From CALDTK01 sp045110575 (GTDB lineage: Bacteria > Bacteroidota > Bacteroidia > Chitinophagales > Saprospiraceae): a stretch of 64,000 nt of DNA. The position numbers and the translations under genes are program-made. The notes under the pieces are model-generated. The model ran no database searches. It saw nothing but the letters and a program-made list of their open reading frames with translations, and was not told where the DNA came from. Within the stretch, counting starts at the first letter, position 1, and each line of letters begins with the position of its first letter. The stretch covers positions 62,001 through 126,000 of the forward strand of contig JBGCGF010000052.1 of assembly GCA_045110575.1 (NCBI GenBank). Direction: 5' to 3'. Below are positions 9,134-18,424 of this stretch, piece by piece.

Positions 9134-10525
9134 ATGAAGACCCGCACAGAAAAGGACAGCATTGGAAACATCGAAGTACCTGCAGACGCATACTTCGGCG
9201 CGCAAACGCAGCGCTCTACCCAGAATTTCAAAATCGGTGGTGATCGCCAACGAATGCCTATCGAAATCGTACGGGCTTTTGCAATTTTGAAGAAAGCTGC
9301 CGCCAAAACAAACCACGCGCTCGGCGTACTTGATGGAGACAAAGCGGAGCTCATTGCACAAGTCGCTGATGAAATTAGTGCAGGTAAGCTTGATGATGCT
9401 TTCCCGCTCGTAATCTGGCAAACGGGCTCAGGCACGCAGTCAAATATGAACGTCAATGAGGTTATCGCTAACCGTGGCCACGTGCTTAGAGGCGGACAAT
9501 TGACGGATGAGAAAAAGGTGCTTCACCCGAACGATGACGTCAACAAGAGTCAAAGCTCGAACGACACGTTTCCTACCGCGATGCACATTGCTGCATACAC
9601 GATGATCATGGAAACGACACTTCCTGGACTTAAGCAATTGCGCGACCGTCTAGCTGAGAAGTCAGAAACCTACATGGGCGTTGTCAAAATTGGCCGCACA
9701 CACTTCATGGATGCAACACCGGTAACAGTTGGGCAAGAGCTCGGCGGTTATGTGAGCCAACTTGATCATGGTATCAAAGCGATCAATAACACGCTAGACC
9801 ACCTGAGTGAAGTAGCTCTTGGAGGCACAGCTGTAGGAACAGGTCTGAATACTCCTAAAGGCTACTCAGTACACGTTGCTGGTCAGATTGCTGACCTTAC
9901 TGGTCTTCCTTTTAAAACAGCACCTAACAAGTTTGAAGCACTTGCAGCGCATGATGCAATTGTAGAGACGCATGGCGCGCTCAAGACGGTTGCTGTTAGC
10001 CTAATGAAAATCGGCAACGACATTCGTATGCTGGCTTCTGGGCCTCGTTCAGGAATTGGAGAGCTTACTATTCCTGCCAACGAGCCAGGATCAAGCATTA
10101 TGCCCGGAAAGGTCAATCCGACTCAATCGGAAGCACTCACAATGGTAGCTGCGCAGGTTCTAGGAAATGATGTTGCAATCAATGTCGGTGGAGCTACTGG
10201 GCACTTTGAGCTCAATGTTTTCAAGCCTATGATGGCCTACAATTTCTTGCACAGTGCACGCCTTATTGGTGATGCATCTGCAAGTTTTGAAGAGCACTGT
10301 ATTGCTGGTTTAGAACCAAATCAAGCTAGAATCGCAGAGCACCTCAATAACTCGTTGATGCTTGTCACCGCTTTGAACACGAAGATTGGCTACGACAATG
10401 CAGCTAAGATTGCAAAGAAGGCCCACGCAGATGGAACGACGCTCAAGCAGGCCGGGGTATCACTTGGATTGCTGACTGCAGATCAATTTGACGAGTGGGT
10501 GAAGCCTGAAGCGATGGTTGGCTAA
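9134..10525 (+). CDS. fumC: Class II fumarate hydratase
   Basis: The 463-residue protein is a class II (iron-independent) fumarase that interconverts fumarate and malate in the TCA cycle. The N-terminus has DSIGNIEVPADAYFGAQTQR, then GSGTQSNMNVNEVIANR. The superfamily signature GSSIMPGKVNPTQSEAL, with the mobile SS loop that carries the catalytic serine, lies near residue 316. Its length is normal for the family. It is divergent from the superoxide dismutase gene with about 195 bp between them. Confidence 0.97.
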   Translation: MKTRTEKDSIGNIEVPADAYFGAQTQRSTQNFKIGGDRQRMPIEIVRAFAILKKAAAKTNHALGVLDGDKAELIAQVADEISAGKLDDAFPLVIWQTGSGTQSNMNVNEVIANRGHVLRGGQLTDEKKVLHPNDDVNKSQSSNDTFPTAMHIAAYTMIMETTLPGLKQLRDRLAEKSETYMGVVKIGRTHFMDATPVTVGQELGGYVSQLDHGIKAINNTLDHLSEVALGGTAVGTGLNTPKGYSVHVAGQIADLTGLPFKTAPNKFEALAAHDAIVETHGALKTVAVSLMKIGNDIRMLASGPRSGIGELTIPANEPGSSIMPGKVNPTQSEALTMVAAQVLGNDVAINVGGATGHFELNVFKPMMAYNFLHSARLIGDASASFEEHCIAGLEPNQARIAEHLNNSLMLVTALNTKIGYDNAAKIAKKAHADGTTLKQAGVSLGLLTADQFDEWVKPEAMVG

Positions 10526-10717
10526 TACATTGATAGGCAGATGGGTTTGAATCATTTCAGCCTCGGATTACGTTGTTTAAAAGCATAGTGCTTAAGGTGA
10601 GTGACTTATGTTGACACTTTAGCACGGATTTATTGCAGGTTGGACCTCAGAAAGGGCCATTTGTGACTTAATCCTTGCAATTGTTAAATGCTTAATGCTC
10701 TGATTACTTTAATCTAG

Positions 10718-10725
10718 TATCTTTG
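10718..10725 (+). promoter_or_regulatory. Bacteroidota -7 box (TATCTTTG)
   Basis: TATCTTTG matches TAnnTTTG and lies 22 bp upstream of the preferred GTG start of the EEP-fold membrane protein. No strong -33 TTG is visible at the usual distance. Confidence 0.4.
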
Positions 10726-10747
10726 CATTAGTTAATTGAAACATTTC

Positions 10748-11746
10748 GTGAAACAAACTACTAGCTTCCCATCTCAAGCCTTAAGCTATATCGCACTTGG
10801 TGCGATTGGATCAGTGATTGCATTGATGGTTTTGCCAGTGGATACAGCGTTTTCAAGGGAGCTCAACGTTCTCACTCCATATATTATGGTGAGCTTTTTT
10901 GCTCTAGGGCTTTTATCTTTGGTATTGAGCCAAGATAAAATAATGAAAGCCTCTTTTTTGGGGGTTGCCATCCTTGCCTTTATGTTGCGTTCCTCAGCAA
11001 TTGCCCCTGTTGAAGAGGTTGAGCTGCCGGTTGTAGCAATCGATCAGCATATTCAATCCCATCCAGTAGCCGTAGCTCAGTATTCGACCTCGAATCTGAT
11101 GTTGGACGAGAAGCCTAACATCCAAATGATCTTGGATGCTGACGCTGATCTATTGAGTATTCAGGGTCTAACACCTGATTGGGCTGCCTTGCTTACAAAG
11201 CGATTGGCTAACGATTATCCTCACTATTACCTCTTCGAGGACATTGGTGTTCACGGTTTAGGAATTTTCTCAAAAGCACCACTTGGCTCTGTAGACAGTT
11301 TTCTGATTGGTGATGTAGTTCAAGTTACTGCTTGCATGAGCGGTGGAGACACTTCTCCAGAATTAAGCCTAGTAGCTGTCCAGACGACTCCTCCAGTTAA
11401 TACAAGTTCATATCAGCTCATGAGAACTCAGCTGGAGATTCTTGCTGATCACCTCAAGCGAATGGATGGTCCACTGATAACAATCGGTGACTTCAACAAC
11501 ATGCCTTGGAGTAACGAAATGAATGCTTTTCAAGATAAATCAAATCTTCAAGACAGTCGTCGTAGCCAGTACCCAACCTACCATGAAGGTGCTCCTCATC
11601 TGTTTGATCGCCCGGTAGAGCATATTTTTTACTCGAACGACCTTCAGTGTCTCCAATACCGAGCACAACGTGAAGGATCAACGTACATTGGCAGTGGTGC
11701 AACCTTCCAACTCAGATCCACGAACTCAGCCATGGTGGCGCGTTAG
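10748..11746 (+). CDS. Membrane-anchored EEP-fold (endonuclease/exonuclease/phosphatase-like) protein, probably degenerate
   Basis: A GTG at 10748 gives 332 residues; a TTG at 10736 is the alternative. The N-terminus has three predicted membrane helices within about the first 90 residues. The rest follows the EEP fold, with GDFNNMPWS and VEHIFYSNDL near the C-terminus. Key positions look altered: the usual QE in strand two reads SIQGL, the first Asn motif reads AQYSTSN, and the terminal DH reads EH. This argues against normal metal-dependent catalysis. Its 3' end overlaps the DgkA-type gene by up to 77 bp, so the two are likely co-transcribed and perhaps act together at the inner membrane. 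Confidence 0.7.
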   Translation: MKQTTSFPSQALSYIALGAIGSVIALMVLPVDTAFSRELNVLTPYIMVSFFALGLLSLVLSQDKIMKASFLGVAILAFMLRSSAIAPVEEVELPVVAIDQHIQSHPVAVAQYSTSNLMLDEKPNIQMILDADADLLSIQGLTPDWAALLTKRLANDYPHYYLFEDIGVHGLGIFSKAPLGSVDSFLIGDVVQVTACMSGGDTSPELSLVAVQTTPPVNTSSYQLMRTQLEILADHLKRMDGPLITIGDFNNMPWSNEMNAFQDKSNLQDSRRSQYPTYHEGAPHLFDRPVEHIFYSNDLQCLQYRAQREGSTYIGSGATFQLRSTNSAMVAR

Positions 11747-12110
11747 AATAGCCAGCTTTGGGTACGCCCTGAAAGGCATCAAAGTGCTCATAAGCACTCA
11801 GCCACACGCACGCTTCCATCTTTTTGCTTCCCTTGTAGTCTGTGGACTCGGGATGTATCTATCTCTTTCAATTGTGTCTTGGTCGCTCGTGATCCTATCG
11901 ATGGGAATCGTCTGGGCGGCAGAAGCATTTAATTCTGCAATAGAGTTCCTTGTAGACCTCGTCCATCCCGAATGGCACGAAAAAGCAGGTAGAATAAAAG
12001 ACCTTGCAGCAGGGGCTGTTTTACTCGTCTCACTTGCAGTAGCGCTTGTCGGATTACTCGTTTTTGGCTCCCGATTAATTGAACTTGGTCATCTACCATG
12101 GTTAGGGTAG
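11670..12110 (+). CDS. dgkA: Diacylglycerol/undecaprenol kinase family membrane protein (DgkA)
   Basis: The protein has three hydrophobic segments and the DgkA family core, EAFNSAIEFLVDLVHP followed by KDLAAGAVLL. Members phosphorylate diacylglycerol or undecaprenol in the inner membrane. The frame opens with a GTG at 11670, overlapping the previous gene by 77 bp. Homology begins only around residue 25 (RIASFGYALKGI), so a later start such as GTG near 11694 is possible. Substrate cannot be decided from sequence, although in Bacteroidota the undecaprenol role is plausible. Confidence 0.85.
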   Translation: MKDQRTLAVVQPSNSDPRTQPWWRVRIASFGYALKGIKVLISTQPHARFHLFASLVVCGLGMYLSLSIVSWSLVILSMGIVWAAEAFNSAIEFLVDLVHPEWHEKAGRIKDLAAGAVLLVSLAVALVGLLVFGSRLIELGHLPWLG

Positions 12111-12144
12111 AAAGTGGGCGAGGTATTTGCTATGGTTGTAGTGT

Positions 12145-12930
12145 ATGCCACGCACATCTTACCTCTTCCTTCTCGTAATCTTGATTTTCGGTTCATCCGT
12201 TACACCAGTATCTTCCTTGTTTGCGCAAGGTGAGGTACGAATTAGTCGTAACCTAGACCGTAAGTTTAAACGTGATGCAGCTCGATTGACACTGCGTCTT
12301 CAGAGTGATGAAGACCTTCGGTACCAGAGTATTCAAATCTCTCCTACGAGAATGGATGACCTCTATACTGCACTGATCAACATGTATACGGAGAGTAGCG
12401 ACATGCGCACCGTGATGCGTTGTAACATTCATACTCGTCCAAACCCTTCCATTGATCACATGCTTGTGATTTTTGATAGAGATGTAGAGTGGGCAATCCC
12501 ACTCCGTGAAGGACGACATGAAACAACATCGATTACGTTCAACGACCTGCTCTATGAGCACGACTTGATCATCGAAAAGCACATCCAGTGGGATGACACT
12601 CGTGATGCTGTAGCTGTCCGCTCTAAGAAGCCGCTTAACATGGCTTCACTCGCTAACGAGTTCTACAACCTTGAAGGTGTTCAAGAGATCGATCTCGGTC
12701 TTGCGAAAGAACAAGGAAACGACATCGTAGCTACCCGCACAGCAGACGCTTGGCGATTTGAGTTCAAGCTCAGCTTTGGTTCTCTAGCAGAGAAAGGTGA
12801 GAAGATCCACACGTGGATCTACGAGCGCAAAGACTCTGGTGAAGTGAACAAGATCAGCGAAGGTGGAGACGACATTCCTGAGTGGATGCGCTGCTTCAGA
12901 GAAGAAGAACGCATGTTAGCACGCAGCTAA
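12145..12930 (+). CDS. Secreted protein of unknown function
   Basis: The 261-residue protein begins with a clear signal peptide (MPRTSYLFLLVILIFGSSV, cut likely after SLFAQ). The mature part is highly charged and mixed alpha/beta, with no cysteine pair except C98 and a C-terminal CFREEER. I do not recognise the family. It starts 34 nt after the DgkA-type gene and is followed 28 nt later by elaA, so it may belong to a loose operon. Confidence 0.75.
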   Translation: MPRTSYLFLLVILIFGSSVTPVSSLFAQGEVRISRNLDRKFKRDAARLTLRLQSDEDLRYQSIQISPTRMDDLYTALINMYTESSDMRTVMRCNIHTRPNPSIDHMLVIFDRDVEWAIPLREGRHETTSITFNDLLYEHDLIIEKHIQWDDTRDAVAVRSKKPLNMASLANEFYNLEGVQEIDLGLAKEQGNDIVATRTADAWRFEFKLSFGSLAEKGEKIHTWIYERKDSGEVNKISEGGDDIPEWMRCFREEERMLARS

Positions 12931-12958
12931 TTCTCGCAACCGCGATTACCTTGCCCAC

Positions 12959-13417
12959 ATGCAAGGACCCCGATACACGCTAAGCACTTTCGCAGAATTG
13001 AGCGCAACTCAACTCTATGAGATCCTAAGGCTTCGAAGCGAAGTATTCGTGGTCGAGCAAAACTGTGTTTATCAAGACATGGACGGTTTGGATTTATCCA
13101 GCCTTCATCTATGTGAGTGGGACGGCCCTAAGTTGCTGGCCTATACAAGACTCATCGGTCCAGGAGTAGATTTCGAGGACGCATCAGCTATTGGGCGAAT
13201 CATTACTTGTCCATCTGTACGTCGAAAAGGCCATGGCCGTCCAATCATCTTGGAAAGCATTAAGGAGTGCGAGAAACATTGGCCGTTGGTACCAATAAAG
13301 CTCCACGCGCAATCGTATCTCCTCAAGTTTTACGGCGAATTCGGTTTTAAGCCATACGGCGAAGAATTCCTTGAAGACGGTCTTCCACACTTTTTCATGG
13401 AACTACCACTTGCCTAG
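12959..13417 (+). CDS. elaA: GNAT acetyltransferase, ElaA family
   Basis: The 152-residue protein matches ElaA. It has the family's opening RLRSEVFVVEQNCVYQDMDG, then a GNAT acetyl-CoA loop (IITCPSVRRKGHGRPI) and a C-terminal FYGEFGFKPYGEEFLEDG. ElaA proteins are predicted N-acetyltransferases with unsettled substrates. Its TAG stop overlaps the stop of the convergent lipoprotein gene in the four bases CTAG. Confidence 0.9.
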   Translation: MQGPRYTLSTFAELSATQLYEILRLRSEVFVVEQNCVYQDMDGLDLSSLHLCEWDGPKLLAYTRLIGPGVDFEDASAIGRIITCPSVRRKGHGRPIILESIKECEKHWPLVPIKLHAQSYLLKFYGEFGFKPYGEEFLEDGLPHFFMELPLA

Positions 13418-14460
13418 CGAAAGATCAAACCGTTCGGAAATACTCCAACCTCGAACGAGTCAATCGCGGTAATCGCCGCATCGAACCTGACGACCTCCCC
13501 AAGACTCAGCCCGTTTTTAGCATCTGTGATATAGATGTCGTTATTGATCGGGTCAACGCCTAGTCCGTAAGGATCAGCGAATCGAAGCAAGGAGACAAGT
13601 TCGAGACGGTTCTCGATGAGGTCATCTAGCGGCAATGAGAGTAGATCTCGTTGTAGACAGAAAAGTCTATTATTCGACTTTGCCAAACGTGGGTAAAGAC
13701 TACTCTCGCTTTCGCTAAAACTTAGTGTTAGGTCGACTGATTTATCTCCCCAGTTTACAATCGAAAGTCCTCCGGCTTCTCCTTGTTCAAGAATTCCGCC
13801 GCACACTGCTATACGATCATTGTCTAGGCCTAATATGGCATTGGCTCGAAATGGAACAACAAGGCTATCTACTACTTCTCCCAAAAGAGCATTGTAGTAG
13901 AAAATGGACTTTCTCCCTGGACTTACGAACAGCGCTCCGTCTTGAAAAGGAATGGAAGCTTCAGCATGTCCTTCATGACGAATGATCTGGGCTACCGAAA
14001 AGTCTGAATCAAGAACAAGCAAGCTATTCGCATATAGGTCTGTGACCAATAGTTGCCCATTCCGCATCCGAGTCAGATAGCGCGGACTGCCCAGTGCTTC
14101 AAATCGGTCGATCTCTTCAAGGTTGTCCTTTTGCAAGAGGACGAGTGCATTGCTGTTATTTGCGACAAGCACGATGGTGTCGCCTAAGAGGGTAGCGCTT
14201 TGGAGAATATCTAAACCACCCGCAGCATTAGAACTTGGGTCGTAAACAGTTCCTAAGGTTGTGCTTGCGCCTGCATCATAGCCACTAATCGTAGCGTTCC
14301 CTCTTCTGAATAGTCCTTCGTTCAACACAAGAACATCAGAAGGGCTCACCTCAACTACTGGAGGTGTGTCATCTGTCTCCGTGCACGCTTGCGCTAAAAC
14401 CAAAAGGATTAGAACGGCAAACATCGATGGTCTCATTGCAAATTGATTGGCGAAGGTCAA
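13414..14460 (-). CDS. Surface lipoprotein, YncE-like beta-propeller; BtuG-like cobalamin-binding candidate
   Basis: The 348-residue protein has a lipoprotein signal peptide with lipobox AQAC. It then shows repeated short strands of the YncE/DUF5074 propeller type, such as ILQSATLLGDTIVLVANNSN, GSPRYLTRMRNGQLLVTDLY and DPINNDIYITDAKNG. It is the last gene of the unit behind the cobalamin riboswitch. In Bacteroides, BtuG is a propeller lipoprotein that captures cobalamin on the BtuB receptor, so this gene is a good positional and fold analogue. That role is inferred. It lies 135 bp downstream of the preceding gene and overlaps elaA by 4 bp at the stops. Confidence 0.75.
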   Translation of the reverse strand: MTFANQFAMRPSMFAVLILLVLAQACTETDDTPPVVEVSPSDVLVLNEGLFRRGNATISGYDAGASTTLGTVYDPSSNAAGGLDILQSATLLGDTIVLVANNSNALVLLQKDNLEEIDRFEALGSPRYLTRMRNGQLLVTDLYANSLLVLDSDFSVAQIIRHEGHAEASIPFQDGALFVSPGRKSIFYYNALLGEVVDSLVVPFRANAILGLDNDRIAVCGGILEQGEAGGLSIVNWGDKSVDLTLSFSESESSLYPRLAKSNNRLFCLQRDLLSLPLDDLIENRLELVSLLRFADPYGLGVDPINNDIYITDAKNGLSLGEVVRFDAAITAIDSFEVGVFPNGLIFR

Positions 14461-14595
14461 AAAAGGGACGGTGTACAGCGTTTTGCAAGAGCTAATACCA
14501 AAGGATGAAGTTAACTCCTTGAGGTAGTAAAGGAGTCAAGCTAGTTGCCTATTCTGAAGCGAAGTCTGCTGTTGATCCTAGGGCAAACTCAGCGA

Positions 14596-15540
14596 TCAAT
14601 GAACAAAGACACGTGTCCATGTCGATCGATTGCCATGTGCACTAAGGAAATAGAAGCCTTCTGTTTGAGGTGCAAGTTGACCTTGATGACTAATTTTTCC
14701 TAGTTGATCCACCCACTGCGTTTGAGCGTTCGCATGTAGAACAGATCCTCCTTTACGAACAGCAATCGTTTCAGTAGTATTTGTGAGTGCGATAGGTGTC
14801 GACGTACTGCTAGGTTCGCTAGAACGTATGATGCCGATCGCCTCTAAATCAAAACCGCCTGCATTGAATGGAGTAGGGTATGGGTCTATGATGATCATAC
14901 CGTCGGTATCGGTTTTGGCGAAAGCTGGATCCGGACTTCCGATTACATCGATAACCCGGATATATCTAACGGCATTTAGATCAAGAAGTGGATCGATCGC
15001 TAGATCGGCTAGATCAAATGGCGCGCCGTAAGGAGCTGAAAATCTCCCGGCCAATCCATCAATCAGTCTACTGTCGAGTTCTGCAAAAGCTCCTGAAGCA
15101 TCTGCCTCAAGGGTGAGACTCGTATTCGGGAATCGAAAGAAGTCGACTCCATTAGAACTCACTTCCACAAACGCTAACTCAAAAAATCCAGAGGTATCGC
15201 TTGTCGGAAATCCGTTTTCAAACACGACAAAGTCGTAACCTAGTTGATCTGCAAAAGGAGAAGCAAAGGTAGCCGTTGCACGACCACCATCTCCGAGCGG
15301 CTGCACTTGGAAGTTGGGTGCACCAATTCCAGCATCACGCACGAAAAAATCAGTGCGGCCCAGAGAGGTGTCAGCAGCATCTAGCCAGCCGACCTCTAAG
15401 TCAATGGCTGTAGCAAATCCTTCCCACTCAATAGAGTCTTTGTGGATTGCGATGCTTCCAGATTGGCCTCCATCGGGCGAGAATTGAGCTCGCACCGATG
15501 AAGTCAAACTGAGTATCAGAAGTAGATAAACTACTCTCAC
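14596..15540 (-). CDS. Secreted cell-surface protein of the cobalamin locus, T9SS-type C-terminus
   Basis: A GTG start at 15540 overlaps the previous gene's TGA by 4 nt (GTGA), so translation is coupled. The 314-residue protein has a signal peptide (cut after VRAQ), then a beta-rich region with YDFVVFENGFPT, FVEVSSNGVDFF and RYIRVIDVIGS. Similar 'cell surface protein' genes accompany BtuB in other Bacteroidota. The last about 80 residues (GSVLHANAQ... YFLSAHG...RVFVH) look like a short T9SS sorting domain. The function is unknown; cobalamin binding or capture is suggested only by the riboswitch-controlled context. A copy of the 16-bp repeat lies inside at 14912-14927. Confidence 0.75.
   Translation of the reverse strand: MRVVYLLLILSLTSSVRAQFSPDGGQSGSIAIHKDSIEWEGFATAIDLEVGWLDAADTSLGRTDFFVRDAGIGAPNFQVQPLGDGGRATATFASPFADQLGYDFVVFENGFPTSDTSGFFELAFVEVSSNGVDFFRFPNTSLTLEADASGAFAELDSRLIDGLAGRFSAPYGAPFDLADLAIDPLLDLNAVRYIRVIDVIGSPDPAFAKTDTDGMIIIDPYPTPFNAGGFDLEAIGIIRSSEPSSTSTPIALTNTTETIAVRKGGSVLHANAQTQWVDQLGKISHQGQLAPQTEGFYFLSAHGNRSTWTRVFVH
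14912..14927 (+). repeat. 16-bp repeat word, exact copy
   Basis: Exact copy inside the minus-strand surface protein gene of the cobalamin locus, read as AFAKT by the gene. Confidence 0.9.
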
Positions 15541-16523
15541 TTAATGATGATTTGAGCAGCTCCATTAAGAGCAGCTCCCATGGTAACTGCAGTGTAGTTG
15601 CCTGCAGGTAGTCCAGAAAGGTCAACTGTTTGCCCTAGACTGTAGCTTGGGTAAAAGCGCACCAGGCGGCCACTCATGTCAGCAATGTGAAGCTGCACGT
15701 TGTCTCCACCTTCACCAATGTGAATGTATTGTGACGCTGGGTTTGGCCAAACCTTCAATGGATTCGAAGCCATTAGATCGTTCGTGCCACTTGTACCAAG
15801 TATTACATAGAGCGCGTCAATAGCGAAGAAGTTTGGCGTGTTGTTTCCAAAGGATCCATTGTCAGAACTGTACATCTGGAAGGCAATTGAATCTGCTGGA
15901 TAGAATTCAAGAGATGCTACAGGATTATCGTTTGATATCCAGTTGCGCACGATGTAATCTAGAGAGTCTTGATTAGCTCTGTAATCCGCCAAGTAGAGAT
16001 TCTCTTCCTGAGTGATTTGTCCATCTGAATAAGCCGTTAGAGCAAGTACAAGAGAATCAGGGACTCCACTTACACCAGAGGTGTCAATGCCGAAAGGTCG
16101 ACTAAACATTGATCCATTCTCTAGAACATTGGCCGTATAGGTTGTATTCGTAGCGTAGACTTTAGCGTACTCAGAACCTGCAGGAAGTAGGATGTAAGCT
16201 CCGATTTGCCCAACTAGATAAGCTGAAGAACCGTTGAATCCGCTACCGGTAGCTGCTCCGACAAGGTTGCTGAAGTCACCAGTGGTGTCATTTCGTGATG
16301 TGCTCAACGCCCAACCGCCAGCCCAAAAGCCGCCGTATGAAGGATTGTATATACTTGGAAACTCCAAGCCGCTGAATTGAAAGCTGCTGTCAGGGTTTGA
16401 TGTACTTGCGGTCACGAAAGTGTCCAAGGGAAGATTAGAGTCTTCAAAGTTTAAGATGACATACTGGGCACTCGTAAGTGTGTAACAGAACACTGCAAGG
16501 CAGGTAAGTAAAAGAGTTTTCAT
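15537..16523 (-). CDS. DUF4465-like secreted protein with T9SS type A sorting domain
   Basis: The 328-residue protein has a signal peptide (cut near LTSAQ). Its body contains FSGLEFPSIYNPSYGGFWAG and FFAIDALYVIL, as in DUF4465 proteins. The C-terminus is a clear Por-secretion (T9SS) tail: VWPNPASQYIHI, IADMSGRLVRF, LPAGNYTAV, ending QIIIK. The start overlaps the receptor stop by 4 nt (ATGA) and its own stop overlaps the next start. It is therefore translationally linked to the BtuB-like receptor and should be made when cobalamin is scarce. A role in cobalamin capture is inferred from context. Confidence 0.8.
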   Translation of the reverse strand: MKTLLLTCLAVFCYTLTSAQYVILNFEDSNLPLDTFVTASTSNPDSSFQFSGLEFPSIYNPSYGGFWAGGWALSTSRNDTTGDFSNLVGAATGSGFNGSSAYLVGQIGAYILLPAGSEYAKVYATNTTYTANVLENGSMFSRPFGIDTSGVSGVPDSLVLALTAYSDGQITQEENLYLADYRANQDSLDYIVRNWISNDNPVASLEFYPADSIAFQMYSSDNGSFGNNTPNFFAIDALYVILGTSGTNDLMASNPLKVWPNPASQYIHIGEGGDNVQLHIADMSGRLVRFYPSYSLGQTVDLSGLPAGNYTAVTMGAALNGAAQIIIK

Positions 16524-18313
16524 AGACGTTTTTTCGGGGTGTAATTGAGCGTTAACTCAAATCGTCGAAGGGGAGAAAAAAGACCGAAGTCGTTTGGGAT
16601 TATGGTGTTCGTTACGTTTTCGCAACTCACGGTAATAGCTAATGCTTCGAATTGATGGCTGATGGCTGTTCTTAGTACAGCATGCTCGTCAGACTCGCTC
16701 AATCCGTTATATGCGGTGAGCTGTTTGCCTGTATAGCGCCCTTGCGCAAGGACCGACCACTTCCTGTACACATAGTCAAGCGTGGCACTTCCTGTTACCG
16801 AAGGGGCAAAGGGTAAGTTTGTGTCCGCTTTTAAAATAACTCTATTGGGAAGTATTTGATCTTCCGCGAGTCGGAGTTGAGAATAGTTGAAAGACCCTAA
16901 CATCTTCACGAAATGATCTTTAGAACCGAGCCGTGTCGATAGATCTAGTCCTACTCCTATATTATTGACAGCAGGAATGTTATTTGGGCTCCAGAAGTTG
17001 CCCCTCGGCAACCAAAGTATATAGTTGCTATACTGCCTTACGAAAACTAATGGCGTCAAAATAACCGCTCCAATTTTTCCTTGAGATGACGAACTAAATT
17101 CCCAACCGTTCTCAGCTTTAAGGTCTTCAATACCGCCTTGTTCCCAAAGTTGATCGTCAAGCGATGGGATTCTGCCAATTTTCTTGACGTTCATTTGAAC
17201 CCGCACTATTTTGCTGAATTCTTTGCTCAAGCTGGCATTTCCAAAGAGTATTACTCCTGACTTTAACCGAGCATGAAAACCGCTAGTAAGGTTGAATTTT
17301 AAACCTTCTTTTTGCTTCGAGTAGGTTACTAATGAGCGTGTCTCAGGCAGTAGGACTTTCCTTGTATATTCTGAATTTGTTGATACCAAGATTCGATTGT
17401 CCGTTGTGAATTTCACGTCTCGGAAAATTTGAAACTGAGACTGGGCAAGCATTTGGAAGGTTGAGCCTACACTGGGTGTCCTCGCGGCAATGCTATATTT
17501 TTGACGATCGAACAAAAAACCTAAGTCAAATCGCACAGAGGTGTCAGACACCCACGTGAATAATTGTCGAGCGGTAGTGGTCTTTAAGCGAGACTCGTAA
17601 TTGAAGCGTTCAAAGCCATCGTTCACTTCTTCAATAATTCTATCGCTTCGCAGGAAATACGACGAGGAGGACCACCCGCCTCCTAAAGTCTTGGTGAAGC
17701 TTGCGCCTTGTATACCAGTCTTAACTTCCGGGTCTTCTGGACCGAATTCTCTTCCACTGTACGAATGCGGGAAATTGTGCGCGTCTTGCTGGAATAACAC
17801 ACGGAGTCCCTTCCATTGGCCGTTTAAGAATAATCCATTTCCATTGGCATATCTAGCTGAAAGAGAGCTTAATCCGCCTGCTGTCTGTGAGGAAGAAATG
17901 GCAGCAGCGTTACCAATATTTTCAGGGCTACCAAGTTCTATTTGATCAACTAAGGCCAGGGTGAGCTCGTTGGCGTCTCCTGTTCCGATTTGAGGATTTG
18001 TGACGGGTATGCCTTGCCACGTTTGCGCAATTCGAGCGCCTTGAAGACCACGATACTGAAGTGTAGCAACCTGTCCAGGTCCGCGTTGTCTGATGTGGAC
18101 TCCTGGTAAATAGAGTAGGGCTTCTTCTGGTCTTGAGGATAGTTTACCTGCTTGCCAGTCTTTCCTCGAGATTTTTGCTGGTCTGCCGAGAGGCGTTACA
18201 GCTTTCGCCAAAACCATAATCGAATCCAAATTACTCGTCGTGTCTACGCTGAGTTGAGCATACCCGAGTAGGGTAGATCCAATCATTAAGATTACGAGGA
18301 ATGAGGTTTTCAC
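16520..18313 (-). CDS. btuB: TonB-dependent outer-membrane receptor, BtuB-like (cobalamin uptake)
   Basis: The frame is open from 18376, but the GTG at 18313 gives a proper signal peptide (VKTSFLVILMIGSTLLGYAQ) and keeps the start downstream of the riboswitch; it yields 597 residues. A plug domain follows (LYLPGVHIRQRGPGQVATLQ, then RGLQGARIAQTWQGIPVTNP). The C-terminal barrel ends FELTLNYTPKKRL. There is no CarboxypepD-like N-terminal domain, so it is not SusC-type. A cobalamin riboswitch lies directly upstream, which supports B12 or a corrinoid as the substrate. The ABC transporter BtuCDF is not in this window. Confidence 0.88.
   Translation of the reverse strand: MKTSFLVILMIGSTLLGYAQLSVDTTSNLDSIMVLAKAVTPLGRPAKISRKDWQAGKLSSRPEEALLYLPGVHIRQRGPGQVATLQYRGLQGARIAQTWQGIPVTNPQIGTGDANELTLALVDQIELGSPENIGNAAAISSSQTAGGLSSLSARYANGNGLFLNGQWKGLRVLFQQDAHNFPHSYSGREFGPEDPEVKTGIQGASFTKTLGGGWSSSSYFLRSDRIIEEVNDGFERFNYESRLKTTTARQLFTWVSDTSVRFDLGFLFDRQKYSIAARTPSVGSTFQMLAQSQFQIFRDVKFTTDNRILVSTNSEYTRKVLLPETRSLVTYSKQKEGLKFNLTSGFHARLKSGVILFGNASLSKEFSKIVRVQMNVKKIGRIPSLDDQLWEQGGIEDLKAENGWEFSSSSQGKIGAVILTPLVFVRQYSNYILWLPRGNFWSPNNIPAVNNIGVGLDLSTRLGSKDHFVKMLGSFNYSQLRLAEDQILPNRVILKADTNLPFAPSVTGSATLDYVYRKWSVLAQGRYTGKQLTAYNGLSESDEHAVLRTAISHQFEALAITVSCENVTNTIIPNDFGLFSPLRRFELTLNYTPKKRL
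18199..18214 (-). repeat. 16-bp repeat word, exact copy
   Basis: Exact copy on the minus strand inside the BtuB-like receptor gene, read as VLAKA. Confidence 0.9.
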
Positions 18314-18424
18314 GAAAGTAGGAAAGCGGTAGGGTACAAGCACACCTAAACATAAGGACCTCTCTGCCCGTGGCAAGTCCTATAGTATACGTGCACCTCT
18401 GGTCCCGGAGGTGGAAGAATATGG

